Below are positions 1-8,949 of a stretch of 64,000 bases of DNA, piece after piece (position 1 is the first letter of the stretch; each line of letters opens with the position of its first letter). Made by a program: the position numbers and the translations under genes. The DNA comes from Novosphingobium sp. SCN 66-18 (lineage in GTDB: Bacteria; Pseudomonadota; Alphaproteobacteria; Sphingomonadales; Sphingomonadaceae): the NCBI GenBank assembly GCA_001725355.1, contig MEGD01000004.1:65720-129719 (forward strand). The letters run 5' to 3'. The notes under the pieces were generated by a model. The model was not told where the DNA came from and did no database searches. It saw only the letters and a list, made by a program, of their open reading frames with translations.

Positions 1-232
1 GGGCAATCCACCGCAGGATCGTGGTGGAAGGGACGCCGGCCTCGATGCACACGCTGGAAACCTGGATTTCCATCCCGCGCTTGCTGGCGATGTACAGGTC
101 CAGAAGTATATCCCATGCCGGCTCGCCGAAAATCCGCCTTGGCCCCAAGGCAGAATCGCGCTTGCGGCGCAAGTTATACAGGGATTGAGCGAGCCGATAA
201 GCTTCAGCTTCAGTATCGATCAGGGCTTCCAA
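1..232 (-). CDS. Winged-helix/HTH DNA-binding protein, N-terminal part (runs off the left edge)
   Basis: About 77 residues are visible, reading leftwards off the window. The sequence has an arginine-rich stretch (NLRRKRDSALG), then FGEPAWDILLDLYIA and a helix-turn-helix-like segment ending VPSTTILRWIA. This resembles the small winged-helix (MarR-like) domain proteins common in sphingomonads. An in-frame stop lies just upstream, so TTG at 232 is the probable start, and a strong Shine-Dalgarno AGGGAGGT sits at 249-242. The regulatory target is unknown. Family assignment is from remembered pattern and is moderate; the C-terminus is not visible. Confidence 0.55.
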   Translation of the reverse strand, partial: MEALIDTEAEAYRLAQSLYNLRRKRDSALGPRRIFGEPAWDILLDLYIASKRGMEIQVSSVCIEAGVPSTTILRWIA

Positions 233-544
233 TGGAATACGACCTCCCTATATCAAAAGTAGGTCATCCCAAATTAGCGAAAGAAGAACACAGAATTCCT
301 TGCCCGCTATTAGGCATAGCATTCCAATTCGACCCTTCCGCAAAGTTAGGACTTCGATTCCTACTTCCCGGTATTTATTTAACGACTTCTTCCAACGCCA
401 ATATTCACAGTATTTGCCCTGACTGGCAACGGCTCGCCACCGGATCGGATCAAAACCGCATTAACCTTAAATCGCCCCTGAACGCGGGGTGTGACATCCG
501 TCACAAGGCGCCCACACCTCTTGCTCCTCGTCCCGCCTTGGGTC
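233..544. other. AT-richer intergenic region, no gene seen
   Basis: This 312-base divergent region between the HTH gene (left) and the oxygenase gene (right) is visibly richer in A/T than its neighbours. No reading frame in it looks like a protein. It must hold promoters for both flanking genes; no convincing -35/-10 pair was picked. It contains one clear palindrome at 490-505, listed separately. Confidence 0.6.
490..505. promoter_or_regulatory. CRP/FNR-type palindrome upstream of the oxygenase gene
   Basis: TGTGACATCCGTCACA is a perfect TGTGA-N6-TCACA dyad, the consensus layout for CRP-family binding. It ends 39 bases before the ATG chosen for the oxygenase at 545, a position compatible with promoter control. 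That a CRP-like protein binds here is inference. The window also encodes a predicted adenylate cyclase far away at 46671-48716. Confidence 0.5.
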
Positions 545-1237
545 ATGAAAGCGGCGCCCATGATCTCCCTGTCTCGCAAGTCCCGTCCGCATCCGGACGC
601 CGCCCTTCTCAAGCGTATCGGCCAGACCGTTCGTGCCCGTCTGGATGCCGATCCCGCAGCCTATCGCCTTCCGGTGGAAGGTCTTGAAATATATGGCGTT
701 TCCAACTTCCTTTCCGAAGCGGAATGCCAGCGGCTGATCGCGACCATTGACGACGTCGCGCGCCCATCGCTTACCTACGATGGCAACCGCAGCGGGGGCC
801 GCACGAGCTACTCCGGCGACGTCGATCCGTGGGACCCGTTCACCTTGATGTTGCAGCGCAGAATCGATGATCTGGTGGGGCTCGATCCCGACACCGGAGA
901 GACGATTCAGGGGCAGCGTTACACCCCCGGACAGGAATTTTGCCCCCATTTTGACCATTTTAATCCGAACCAGCCGTTCTGGGATCGGGAGATGGGGCGC
1001 GGGGGTCAGCGAAGCTGGACCGCCATGGCGTATCTCAACGCCGTCGAGGAAGGCGGTTCGACCGATTTTCCAAAGGTCGATCTGTCGATTCCCCCCCAAC
1101 GCGGCGCGTTGCTGGTGTGGAACAACATGGCCGTGGATGGCACGCCCAACCCCAACAGCCTTCATGCCGGCCGGCCGGTCGTCAAAGGCACCAAGTACGT
1201 CCTCACCAAGTGGTACCGGACACGCGCATGGGGCTGA
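545..1237 (+). CDS. 2-oxoglutarate/Fe(II) oxygenase, prolyl 4-hydroxylase-like
   Basis: A 230-residue protein of the P4H/2OG-Fe(II) oxygenase superfamily, expected to hydroxylate a side chain using 2-oxoglutarate, O2 and Fe(II). The iron triad is visible as H135-x-D137 (in CPHFDHF) and H207 (in NSLHAGRP). A lysine about 7-10 residues after the distal His (K214 or K217 in VVKGTKY) would bind 2-oxoglutarate. A C-terminal KWYR is typical of bacterial P4H-like proteins. ATG at 545 was chosen over an upstream GTG (491) that lies inside the palindrome; ATG 560 is an alternative. The stop overlaps the start of the next gene by 10 bases, so the two are probably co-transcribed. The substrate is not known. 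Confidence 0.85.
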   Translation: MKAAPMISLSRKSRPHPDAALLKRIGQTVRARLDADPAAYRLPVEGLEIYGVSNFLSEAECQRLIATIDDVARPSLTYDGNRSGGRTSYSGDVDPWDPFTLMLQRRIDDLVGLDPDTGETIQGQRYTPGQEFCPHFDHFNPNQPFWDREMGRGGQRSWTAMAYLNAVEEGGSTDFPKVDLSIPPQRGALLVWNNMAVDGTPNPNSLHAGRPVVKGTKYVLTKWYRTRAWG

Positions 1238-3138
1238 TCCGGGGGGCGGGCGCGGCAATCCCGACGGTTCCGGCAAGGGGGGCTGCAAGCTGGTGCCTGC
1301 TTCGCGGCACCGCATTGGTCCTTGCCCTGGCGCTGACGACAGCGGCCAGCGCCCCGCAAACCTCATCACTGGTGGATCGGCCGGTCCCGCAAGCCACCGC
1401 GAAGGCCGGCTTCGTCCGCCAAAGCGAAGCGGCCCTGGCGCTCGACCGGTTGTTCATGGACGACAGCCGTGCGGAACAGGCGCTCGACCCGCTCGGCGCG
1501 CTGGAACAGGGCGAACAGATTCCGCTCGATCGCTTCCTGCTGCTGTTCACGCCGGAACTCGTCCATCGCCTGCGCGAAACCAACGCTGCCACGCTGGCCC
1601 GGCTGGACACGATCGATCGCGATCAGCTCGATGACGCGCACCGCATTTCCTACGACGTGTTCCGCGATGCCAAGCTCCAGGAACGCGATACGCTGGCTCC
1701 GCAGGTGGAGGCGCTGACCGCGGTTCGCCCGTTCAACCACTTCGGCGGCTTCCACGTCGAGTTTCCCGGCCTCGCTTCGTCCGAAACGCCTGTTCCGCTG
1801 GAAACGCCCGCCGATTTCGACGCGCTGCTGGCGCGTGACCGCGCGCTGCCGCAGGTCTTCGACCATGCCATCGCCCGGTTCCGCGAAGGCATGGCCGGCG
1901 GCGCAATCGAATCCCGCCTGACGGTGCGCAACATGATCGCGCAGATCGATACGATCCTGGCGCAGCCGGTCCAGCGATCCCCGTTCTATTCGCCCGTCTC
2001 GCAATACCCCGCGCGGTACGGTGCCGGCGCCAAACGGCGCATCGTCAGCGCCTTCCGGCAGACAATCAGTCAATCGGTGTACCCCGCTTATCACAAACTT
2101 CGGGCGTTCCTTGCGGAGGAATACTACCCTGTCGCGCGCGGGGATGCCGGACTTTGGGCAATGAAGGGCGGAGACAGGCTCTATCGGCTGCTCATCCGCA
2201 ATCACACGACCCTGCCGCTCGATCCCGATGCGGTGCACGATCTCGGCCTTGGTGAAGTGGCGCGCATCCAGCGCGAGATGGAAGGGGTGAAGACGGAACT
2301 GGGCTATGCCGGTCCGCTAAAGGCGTTCTTCGACGAATTGCGAGTCAACCCCCGATACCATCCGCGGACCGACGCGCAGCTTGCCGAGGGCTTCCGCGCC
2401 GTGGGCCGCAAGGTCGAAGCGCAGGCGCCGCGCTATTTCCTGCACCTGCCGCGCACGCCGCTGCTGATCCAGCCCTATCCCGCCTATCGCGCGCGCTATG
2501 AGGCCGGCGGCAGCTATAGCCAGGGCGCGCCGGACGGCAGCCGGCCGGGCGTGTTCTTCTACAACACCTACGATCTCAAAAGCCGCTTCCTGACCGGCAT
2601 CACCACGCTTTACCTCCACGAAGGCGCGCCGGGGCATCATTTCCAGATCAGCCTTGCGCAGGAGAACGCCAGCCTGCCCGATTTCCAGCGTTTCGGGGGC
2701 AATACCGCCTATGTCGAAGGCTGGGCGCTCTATGCCGAGACGCTGGGCTACGAGATGGGGTTCTACAAGGACCCGATGCAGCACTGGGGCACGCTGGACG
2801 ACGAGATGCTGCGCGCCATGCGGCTGGTGGTGGACACCGGCATCCACGCCAAGCGCTGGACGCGCGAACAGGCGATCGACTACATGCTCGCCAACTCGGG
2901 CATGGGCCGCAGCGATGCGACCGCCGAGGTCGAACGCTACATCGCCAATCCGGGTCAGGCGCTGTCCTACAAAATCGGCGCGCTCACCATCCAGCGCCTG
3001 CGCCGCAAGGCCGAAACGGAACTCGGCCCGCGCTTCGACATTCGCGCGTTTCACGATCAGGTGCTGGGCAGCGGCGCGCTGCCCATGCCGGTTCTGGAAG
3101 CGAAGGTCGATCGCTGGATCGCGGGGCAGCGGGGGTAG
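1228..3138 (+). CDS. DUF885 family secreted metallopeptidase-like protein
   Basis: A 636-residue protein with an N-terminal hydrophobic segment (CLLRGTALVLALALTTAASA), probably a signal peptide for export to the periplasm. DUF885 hallmarks are present: HEGAPGHH around residue 464 and EGWALYAE around 497, which look like zinc-ligand motifs of an M3-like peptidase fold. Proteolytic activity is inferred from these motifs; the substrate is unknown. The ATG at 1228 lies inside the end of the oxygenase gene (10-base overlap), indicating translational coupling. It converges with lysK across a REP-like palindrome. Confidence 0.85.
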   Translation: MGLIRGAGAAIPTVPARGAASWCLLRGTALVLALALTTAASAPQTSSLVDRPVPQATAKAGFVRQSEAALALDRLFMDDSRAEQALDPLGALEQGEQIPLDRFLLLFTPELVHRLRETNAATLARLDTIDRDQLDDAHRISYDVFRDAKLQERDTLAPQVEALTAVRPFNHFGGFHVEFPGLASSETPVPLETPADFDALLARDRALPQVFDHAIARFREGMAGGAIESRLTVRNMIAQIDTILAQPVQRSPFYSPVSQYPARYGAGAKRRIVSAFRQTISQSVYPAYHKLRAFLAEEYYPVARGDAGLWAMKGGDRLYRLLIRNHTTLPLDPDAVHDLGLGEVARIQREMEGVKTELGYAGPLKAFFDELRVNPRYHPRTDAQLAEGFRAVGRKVEAQAPRYFLHLPRTPLLIQPYPAYRARYEAGGSYSQGAPDGSRPGVFFYNTYDLKSRFLTGITTLYLHEGAPGHHFQISLAQENASLPDFQRFGGNTAYVEGWALYAETLGYEMGFYKDPMQHWGTLDDEMLRAMRLVVDTGIHAKRWTREQAIDYMLANSGMGRSDATAEVERYIANPGQALSYKIGALTIQRLRRKAETELGPRFDIRAFHDQVLGSGALPMPVLEAKVDRWIAGQRG

Positions 3139-3145
3139 CGCCACG

Positions 3146-3183
3146 ATGCCCACCCCCACCCCCTCCCGCAAGCGGGACGGGAG
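3146..3183. repeat. REP-like palindromic element
   Basis: A block beginning ATGCCCACCCCCACC followed by an imperfect hairpin (CCCTCCCGC-AA-GCGGGA-C-GGG) fills the space between the convergent DUF885 and lysK genes. The same head and stem recur at 29183-29275, which marks it as a dispersed repetitive extragenic palindrome and not a private terminator. Confidence 0.6.
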
Positions 3184-3262
3184 TTCGTGGAGTATGCGGG
3201 AGGCGCGCGAGACTTTCGCCACCTTAGGTGGCGTTAGTCGCAGCGGGGTGGGCCAGAGGCGC

Positions 3263-4888
3263 TCAGCCTTCCAGCGCCTCGGCGATCAGCTTGCGCGTGT
3301 TATCGATGCTATAGAGCGCGATGAAGCTGCCCATGCGCGGTCCCTGGCTGGAGCCGAGCAGCGTCTCGTAAAGCGCCTTGAACCAGTCGCGCAGGCTCTC
3401 GAAGCCGTAATGCGGGTCCTTGCCGATCTCGTAGACAATGTTCTGCAGTTCCTCGGCCGTGGTGTCGGCGCTGGCGGCGGCCAGTTCCTCGTCCAGCGCG
3501 GTCAGCGCGGCGACTTCGCCGTTCTCCGGCTTGCGGCGGAGAAGCGTGGGCGCGATGAAATCGCGGTTGTAGGCGAGCGCGCAGGTCACCAGCGTATCGA
3601 GCGCGGGATGCGCAGCGGGATCGGCATCCTCCACATAGTTGGCAAGGTACGACCAGACCTGTTCGCGCGTCGCGCCCGCGCCCAGCACGCCCACCAGATT
3701 GAGCAGCAGGCCATAAGTGACCGGCAGCTTCTCGCCCGCACCGGCGGCATCGCCGTTGGCGCGCAGCAGGTGCCACACGGGGTTGCCCAGTTGCTGTTCG
3801 ATCGGCTGCGCGGGCAGCTTTTCGCGGAACTGCCAGTATTCGTCCACCGCACGCGGGATGATGCCAACGTGCAGAGATTTCGCGCTCTTGGGTTCGCGGA
3901 ACAGGTAGAAGCCCAGGCTTTCCTCGCTGCCGTATTCGAGCCACTGCTCGATCGTCAGCCCGTTGCCCTTGGACTTGGAGATCTTCTCGCCCTTCTCGTC
4001 GAGGAAGAGTTCGTAGATCAGTCCTTCGGGACGGCGCCCGCCCAGCACCTGCGCGATTCGGCCCGACTGCGTGACGCTGTCGGTCAGGTCCTTGCCGCAC
4101 ATCTCGTAATCGACGCCAAGCGCCACCCAGCGCATCGCCCAGTCGACCTTCCATTGCAGCTTGGACTGCCCGCCGAGGATCGACTGCTCGACCATCTCGC
4201 CGGTCACGTCCTCGAACCGGATCACGCCCGCTTCCGCATCGACCACGTGCACCGGTACCTGCAGCACCTGGTGATTGGTCGGCGAAACGGGCAGGACGGG
4301 CGAATAGGTCTTGCGCCGTTCCTCGCGCAGCGTGGGCAGCATGATGCCCATGATCGCGTCGTAATGGCGCAGCACGTTCTTCAGCGCATCGTCGAAACCG
4401 CCGGCGTTGTAGCGATCGCTGGCCGAGACGAATTCGTAGTCGAAGCCGAAGCGGTCCAGAAACGCGCGCAGCATCGCGTTGTTGTGGTGCGCGAAGCTTT
4501 CGTGCGTGGCGAACGGATCGGGGATGCGCGACAGCGGGTGGCCGATATAGGCGGCGAGCAAGCCCTTGTTGGGCACGTTGTCGGGCACCTTGCGCAGCCC
4601 GTCCATGTCATCGGAAAAGGCGACGAGGCGCGTGGGATGGCCGCCCGTGAGCGCTTCATAGGCACGGCGGACCAGCGTGGTGCGCAGCACTTCCTGAAAC
4701 GTGCCGATGTGCGGCAGGCCCGAGGGGCCATAGCCCGTCTCGAACAGCACGGGCACCAGATTGCCAGCGGCATCGCGTTTGCCGCCCGGATACCGCTTCA
4801 CGATCTTGCGGGCTTCCTCGAACGGCCAGGCCTTGGAGACCTGCGCGGCTTCGAGCACGGACGGCGGACGGGTTTCGGTGTCGGTCAT
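3263..4888 (-). CDS. lysK: Lysyl-tRNA synthetase, class I
   Basis: A 541-residue class I LysRS, which charges tRNA-Lys in the cytoplasm; many alphaproteobacteria use this form in place of the class II LysS. The HIGH-type motif appears as LPHIGT near residue 60 and the KMSKS-type motif as KISKSKGN near 300. A C-terminal helical anticodon-binding region follows. The start at 4888 (MTDTETRPP) has AAAGGA upstream; a longer frame to 4987 has no support. It converges with the upstream peptidase gene and has its own short leader towards the flagellin gene. Confidence 0.95.
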   Translation of the reverse strand: MTDTETRPPSVLEAAQVSKAWPFEEARKIVKRYPGGKRDAAGNLVPVLFETGYGPSGLPHIGTFQEVLRTTLVRRAYEALTGGHPTRLVAFSDDMDGLRKVPDNVPNKGLLAAYIGHPLSRIPDPFATHESFAHHNNAMLRAFLDRFGFDYEFVSASDRYNAGGFDDALKNVLRHYDAIMGIMLPTLREERRKTYSPVLPVSPTNHQVLQVPVHVVDAEAGVIRFEDVTGEMVEQSILGGQSKLQWKVDWAMRWVALGVDYEMCGKDLTDSVTQSGRIAQVLGGRRPEGLIYELFLDEKGEKISKSKGNGLTIEQWLEYGSEESLGFYLFREPKSAKSLHVGIIPRAVDEYWQFREKLPAQPIEQQLGNPVWHLLRANGDAAGAGEKLPVTYGLLLNLVGVLGAGATREQVWSYLANYVEDADPAAHPALDTLVTCALAYNRDFIAPTLLRRKPENGEVAALTALDEELAAASADTTAEELQNIVYEIGKDPHYGFESLRDWFKALYETLLGSSQGPRMGSFIALYSIDNTRKLIAEALEG

Positions 4889-4997
4889 AGCGCGCGTCCT
4901 TTCGCCCGCCTGCCCCGCTTGCGCAAGGAAAAGCTGGCACCGCGGACGACGCCGGCACGATCGCGGGAGGGACACCGCCCCGCGCAACGCAAAAGGA

Positions 4998-5029
4998 ACG
5001 GCCGCCCCGCCAGGGTGCGGAGCGGCCGT
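4998..5029 (-). terminator. Rho-independent terminator after the flagellin gene
   Basis: An 8-bp perfect inverted repeat (ACGGCCGC at 4998-5005 with GCGGCCGT at 5022-5029) is followed, in the leftward direction, by TTCCTTTTGCG. It begins about 30 bases after the flagellin stop, so it probably ends that transcript before lysK. Confidence 0.7.
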
Positions 5030-5058
5030 GCTGCGGCGCCAGACGCGGGGGAGTGCCT

Positions 5059-5886
5059 TTAACGCAGCAGCGTGAGGACGGTCTGCTGGGCCTGGTTGGC
5101 CTGTGCGATCATCGCGGTCGATGCCTGGCTGAGGATCTGCGACTTCGCCAGCGCCGTGGTTTCGGCCGAGTAATCGGTGTCCTGAATCCGCGAACGCGCT
5201 TCCGAAAGGTTAGTCACGTTGCTGGTGAGGTTGTTCACCACCGATTCCAGGCGGTTCTGCCCCGCGCCCAGCGAGGCGCGTGTGGCGCTGACATCCGAAA
5301 GCGCGGCTTCGACGTTGCTCATCGTGGTCACGGCCTTGGCGGCCGTGGTCACGTCGAGCGCGGCGGCGGCCAGGTTCGTGCCGTCGATGGCGGTGCTGGT
5401 CAGCGTCACGGTATCGCCGCTGTTGGCTCCCGCCTGGATGTCGATCGAGACGTCGGTGCCGGCCGTGGTGCTGAACAGCGCGTTGCCGTTGAACTTGACC
5501 GTGCTGAAGACGCTGCCGATCTGCTCGGTCAGCGCGGTGACTTCGGTCTGCATGTAAACGCGGTCGGTGGTGTCCTGATAGGTGCCCGAAGCCGACTGGT
5601 TCGCCAGCTCACGGATGCGCTGGAGCATGTTGGTCACTTCGCCCAGCGCGCCTTCGGCGGTCTGCGCCAGCGAGATGCCATCGTTGGCGTTGCGGATGCC
5701 CTGGCTCATGCCCTTGATCTGCGAGGTCATGGACGTGGTGATGGCAAGGCCCGCCGCGTCGTCCTTGGCGCTGTTGATGCGCAGGCCGGTGGACAGGCGC
5801 TCCATCGAAACGCCGAGAACCTTGGTCGCGAGATTGGATGCGTTCGCGGCGCGTATGGCGTTGATGTTCGTATTGATAACGGTCAT
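5059..5886 (-). CDS. fliC: Flagellin
   Basis: A 275-residue short flagellin consisting essentially of the conserved D0/D1 ends. The N-terminus reads [13 protein letters not shown] and continues with [23 protein letters not shown]. The C-terminus ends with [26 protein letters not shown]-type sequence, given here in summary. There is little room for D2/D3, as is common in alphaproteobacteria. The ATG at 5886 is preceded by GGAGGT. It is a single-gene unit with its own terminator, and no other flagellar gene lies within the window. A long upstream region to 6153 probably holds its promoter, but no clear sigma-28 or sigma-54 box was found. Confidence 0.93.
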   Translation of the reverse strand: MTVINTNINAIRAANASNLATKVLGVSMERLSTGLRINSAKDDAAGLAITTSMTSQIKGMSQGIRNANDGISLAQTAEGALGEVTNMLQRIRELANQSASGTYQDTTDRVYMQTEVTALTEQIGSVFSTVKFNGNALFSTTAGTDVSIDIQAGANSGDTVTLTSTAIDGTNLAAAALDVTTAAKAVTTMSNVEAALSDVSATRASLGAGQNRLESVVNNLTSNVTNLSEARSRIQDTDYSAETTALAKSQILSQASTAMIAQANQAQQTVLTLLR

Positions 5887-6153
5887 GACAAGTACCTCCA
5901 CTCTGTCTGCCGGAACGATCCGGCGCGGACCGGTTGGTCCCGCTCCAAAGACCGGTCTGGAAGCGGGGGGTTTCAGGGAATCCGTGTCAGTACGTAGAGC
6001 GCGCGCAAAGATCGCTTCAGCATGATCCCGGTCCATCATGCGATTGTTTTAACTGAATAATCTACGATCTTCGGCATTTCAGACAGCGGCGCATCGGCAA
6101 TCGCGACAGGCCATGGCTTGCCCCGCGTTCCAGTTCCGTTCTATGCGGAGCGC

Positions 6154-8949
6154 ATGGCCGCCCTCACCCTTCCCGCGCTCCACGCCAGCCACGGTGGCTG
6201 CTGGCTGCGCGATGCCGCGCTGACGGGCAGCCCGTCCACGCGCGCGGTGGGCAAGGGCGATGCGATCATGGCCGCGGCCGATACGCCGCTGCTGCTGCTG
6301 AACGCGCCGCTGGTGGCGAGCCGGCTGGGCTATCCGGACCTGTCCGGGCTGGACCTGCTCGAACTCTATGCCTTCGTCCACCCCGCGCGGTTCGTGGTGC
6401 CCACGCCCAAGGGCCTTGCCCATGCCCTGAACCTTGCGGAGCCGGCCAGCGACGATGCCGTGCCACTGCTGTTGCAGGAAGCGGCGGAAGCCCTGCTGGC
6501 GACCTGCGAAAGCCCGCAGTGGGCCGAACGCGAAGGCGCCTGGACGGCGCTGCAATCGCTGGTGCGGATGCGCTGGCCCTGGGCAACGCTGCTCGCCCCC
6601 CGCATCCACCGGCCCGAACGCGCCGAACGCTGGCTGTTCACGCGCCTGCCCGAATGGGAAGAGGCGGCCGAGCGCCCGCAGCCGGCGCAGGTTTCGCTGA
6701 CCGGCGAGGAGGTGGAAGAGCGGCTTGCCATGCTGACCGGGCGCGACGCGGAAGCCCGCCCGGCGCAGCGGGCCTATGCGCGCGAGGCCGCCAGCATGTT
6801 CGCGCCGCGTCCGCCGCGCGGCAGCGGGTCGGGGCAACCGCACATGCTGCTGGCGCAGGCCGGCACCGGCACCGGCAAGACCTTCGGCTATCTCGCCCCC
6901 GCCTCGCTATGGGCGGAGAAATCCGGCGGCACCGTGTGGGTTTCGACTTATACCAAGGCCCTGCAACGGCAATTGCGGCGCGAAAGCCGGCGGGCGTTTC
7001 CGGCCGAACGCCACGGCAAGGCCCCCCCTGTGGTGGTGCGCAAGGGGCGCGAGAACTATCTGTGCCTGCTGAACCTGGAAGATGCGCTGCAGGGCGGCTT
7101 CGCCGGCCGCGCCGCGATCCTGGCGCAGCTGGTCGCACGCTGGGCCGCCTATAGCCAGGACGGCGACATGATCGGCGGCGATCTGCCCGGCTGGCTGGGC
7201 ACGCTGTTCCGCAAGCGCGGGATCAGCGCGCTGACCGACCAGCGCGGCGAATGCGTCTATGCCGGTTGCCCGCATTACCGCAAATGCTTCATCGAGCGCG
7301 CGGTGCGTGCCTCCGCCGATGCCGAACTGGTGATCGCCAACCACGCGCTGGTCATGGTCAACGCCGCGCGCGGCCGCGATGCCGCCCAGCGCCCCACGCG
7401 GATCGTGTTCGACGAAGGGCACCATGTGTTCGAAGCGGCGGATTCGACGTTTTCCGCCGCGCTCACCGGCGCGGAGACGATCGAGCTGCGCCGCTGGGTG
7501 ATCGGCCCCGAAGGCAAATCGCGCGGGCGGCGGCGCGGGCTTTCCGCACGGCTGGCCGACGTGGCGAGCTATGACGAGGAAGGCGCGCGGGCGATCGCGC
7601 AGGCGCGCGAGGCAGCCGAAGCGCTGCCGTCCGACGGGTGGCTGGCGCGGTTGCAGGAGAACGCGCCGGTCGGCCCGCTCGAAGCCCTGCTCGCGGCGAC
7701 GCGCGCGGTGGTCCATGCCCGCGACGAAAGCGGCGGGCAGGAAGCCGGCTATGGCCTGGAAACCGAGATCGCGCAGATGGACGGCGCCTTCATCGAGGTG
7801 GCCGGGCGCGCGCAGGAAGCGCTCGAGGCGCTGCGGCAGCCCCTCGCCCGGCTGGCGCTGCGGCTGGAAGCGATCGTGGAGGATGGCCCCGACTGGCTCG
7901 ACGGGCCGGCGCGGGCGCGGATCGAGGGCGCGCGCGGCGCGATCGGATGGCGGACCGATCTGGTCGCCGGGTGGATCGCCCTGCTGAGCCGCCTGGGTGG
8001 CCCCGCCGATCCCGATTTCGTCGACTGGCTGGCGGTGGAACGCTCCGACGGGCGCGAATGGGACATCGGGCTCTATCGCCACTATCTCGATCCCATGAAG
8101 CCGTTCGCCAACACCGTACTGGCGCCCGCGCACGGCGTGATGATGACCAGCGCCACCTTGCGCGACCGGGTGGGAAGCGGACGGGGAGATGGCGGAGGCG
8201 CGGACGACTGGGACAGCGCAATCCGCCGCAGCGGCGCGCCGTGGCTGGACATGAGCCCCCGCCTGTTTTCGGCGGAAAGCCCGTTCGACTATGCCAGCCA
8301 GGCCGAAGTGCTGATCGTGACCGACGTGCCCAAGGGCGATATCCCCGCGCTGGCGGGGGCCTATGCCCGGTTGATCGAGGCATCGGGCGGCGGCGCGCTG
8401 GGCCTGTTTACGGCGGTGCGGCGATTGCGCGCGGTCTATGGCCGCATTGCCGACCGCCTCGCCCGCGCCGGACTGCCGCTCTATGCCCAGCATGTCGATC
8501 CGATCGATACGGGCACGCTGGTCGATATCTTCCGCGACGATCCGCGCGCCTCGCTGCTCGGCACCGACGCGCTGCGCGATGGGGTGGACGTGCCGGGCCA
8601 TTCGCTGCGGCTGGTGATGATGGAACAGGTGCCCTGGCCCAAGCCGTCGATCCTTCACCGCGCGCGCCGTCTGGCCGGTGGTGGGCAGGCGTATGACGAC
8701 CGCATCATCCGCGCGCGGCTGGCGCAGGCCTTCGGGCGGCTGATCCGTTCGGCCGACGACCGGGGCTTTTTCGTGGTGCTGTCCTCCGCGTTCCCTTCAC
8801 GCCTGCTGGGCGCCTTTCCGCCCGGCACGCCCGTTCGCCGCGTCACGCTCGATGTGGCTTTACAAAGCGTGGCGGGCGGTGTTTCTGGAGCTTCGGCAAC
8901 CATCGCCAACGCCGGCGCAACCGCCGGACCTGCCGGGGACCTTTCGTGA
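6154..8949 (+). CDS. ATP-dependent DNA helicase, DinG/XPD-like with Fe-S cluster
   Basis: A 931-residue superfamily 2 helicase of the DinG/XPD group, expected to unwind DNA 5'-3' and act in repair or conflict resolution. Walker A is AGTGTGKT near residue 237 and the DEAH-box variant is DEGHH near 420. Between them are cysteines consistent with a 4Fe-4S domain: one in NYLCLL near 304, and a CVYAGCPHYRKC cluster near 366-378. The C-terminal helicase motif VI region reads AQAFGRLIRS. The start at 6154 (MAALTLPAL) was chosen over a TTG at 6118; the choice is uncertain. It overlaps the next gene by 4 bases. Confidence 0.88.
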   Translation: MAALTLPALHASHGGCWLRDAALTGSPSTRAVGKGDAIMAAADTPLLLLNAPLVASRLGYPDLSGLDLLELYAFVHPARFVVPTPKGLAHALNLAEPASDDAVPLLLQEAAEALLATCESPQWAEREGAWTALQSLVRMRWPWATLLAPRIHRPERAERWLFTRLPEWEEAAERPQPAQVSLTGEEVEERLAMLTGRDAEARPAQRAYAREAASMFAPRPPRGSGSGQPHMLLAQAGTGTGKTFGYLAPASLWAEKSGGTVWVSTYTKALQRQLRRESRRAFPAERHGKAPPVVVRKGRENYLCLLNLEDALQGGFAGRAAILAQLVARWAAYSQDGDMIGGDLPGWLGTLFRKRGISALTDQRGECVYAGCPHYRKCFIERAVRASADAELVIANHALVMVNAARGRDAAQRPTRIVFDEGHHVFEAADSTFSAALTGAETIELRRWVIGPEGKSRGRRRGLSARLADVASYDEEGARAIAQAREAAEALPSDGWLARLQENAPVGPLEALLAATRAVVHARDESGGQEAGYGLETEIAQMDGAFIEVAGRAQEALEALRQPLARLALRLEAIVEDGPDWLDGPARARIEGARGAIGWRTDLVAGWIALLSRLGGPADPDFVDWLAVERSDGREWDIGLYRHYLDPMKPFANTVLAPAHGVMMTSATLRDRVGSGRGDGGGADDWDSAIRRSGAPWLDMSPRLFSAESPFDYASQAEVLIVTDVPKGDIPALAGAYARLIEASGGGALGLFTAVRRLRAVYGRIADRLARAGLPLYAQHVDPIDTGTLVDIFRDDPRASLLGTDALRDGVDVPGHSLRLVMMEQVPWPKPSILHRARRLAGGGQAYDDRIIRARLAQAFGRLIRSADDRGFFVVLSSAFPSRLLGAFPPGTPVRRVTLDVALQSVAGGVSGASATIANAGATAGPAGDLS

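Noticed and set aside
499-512. 14-base identity CGTCACAAGGCGCC with 32832-32845
   Set aside because: The second copy is coding sequence at the end of the RES gene; no wider similarity, so treated as coincidence.
115-687. 190-codon plus-strand frame in the left intergenic region
   Set aside because: It overlaps the HTH gene and the oxygenase start and has no protein-like pattern.
6907-8658. 583-codon minus-strand frame across the helicase gene
   Set aside because: Shadow frame; the plus-strand helicase has Walker A, Fe-S cysteines and motif VI.
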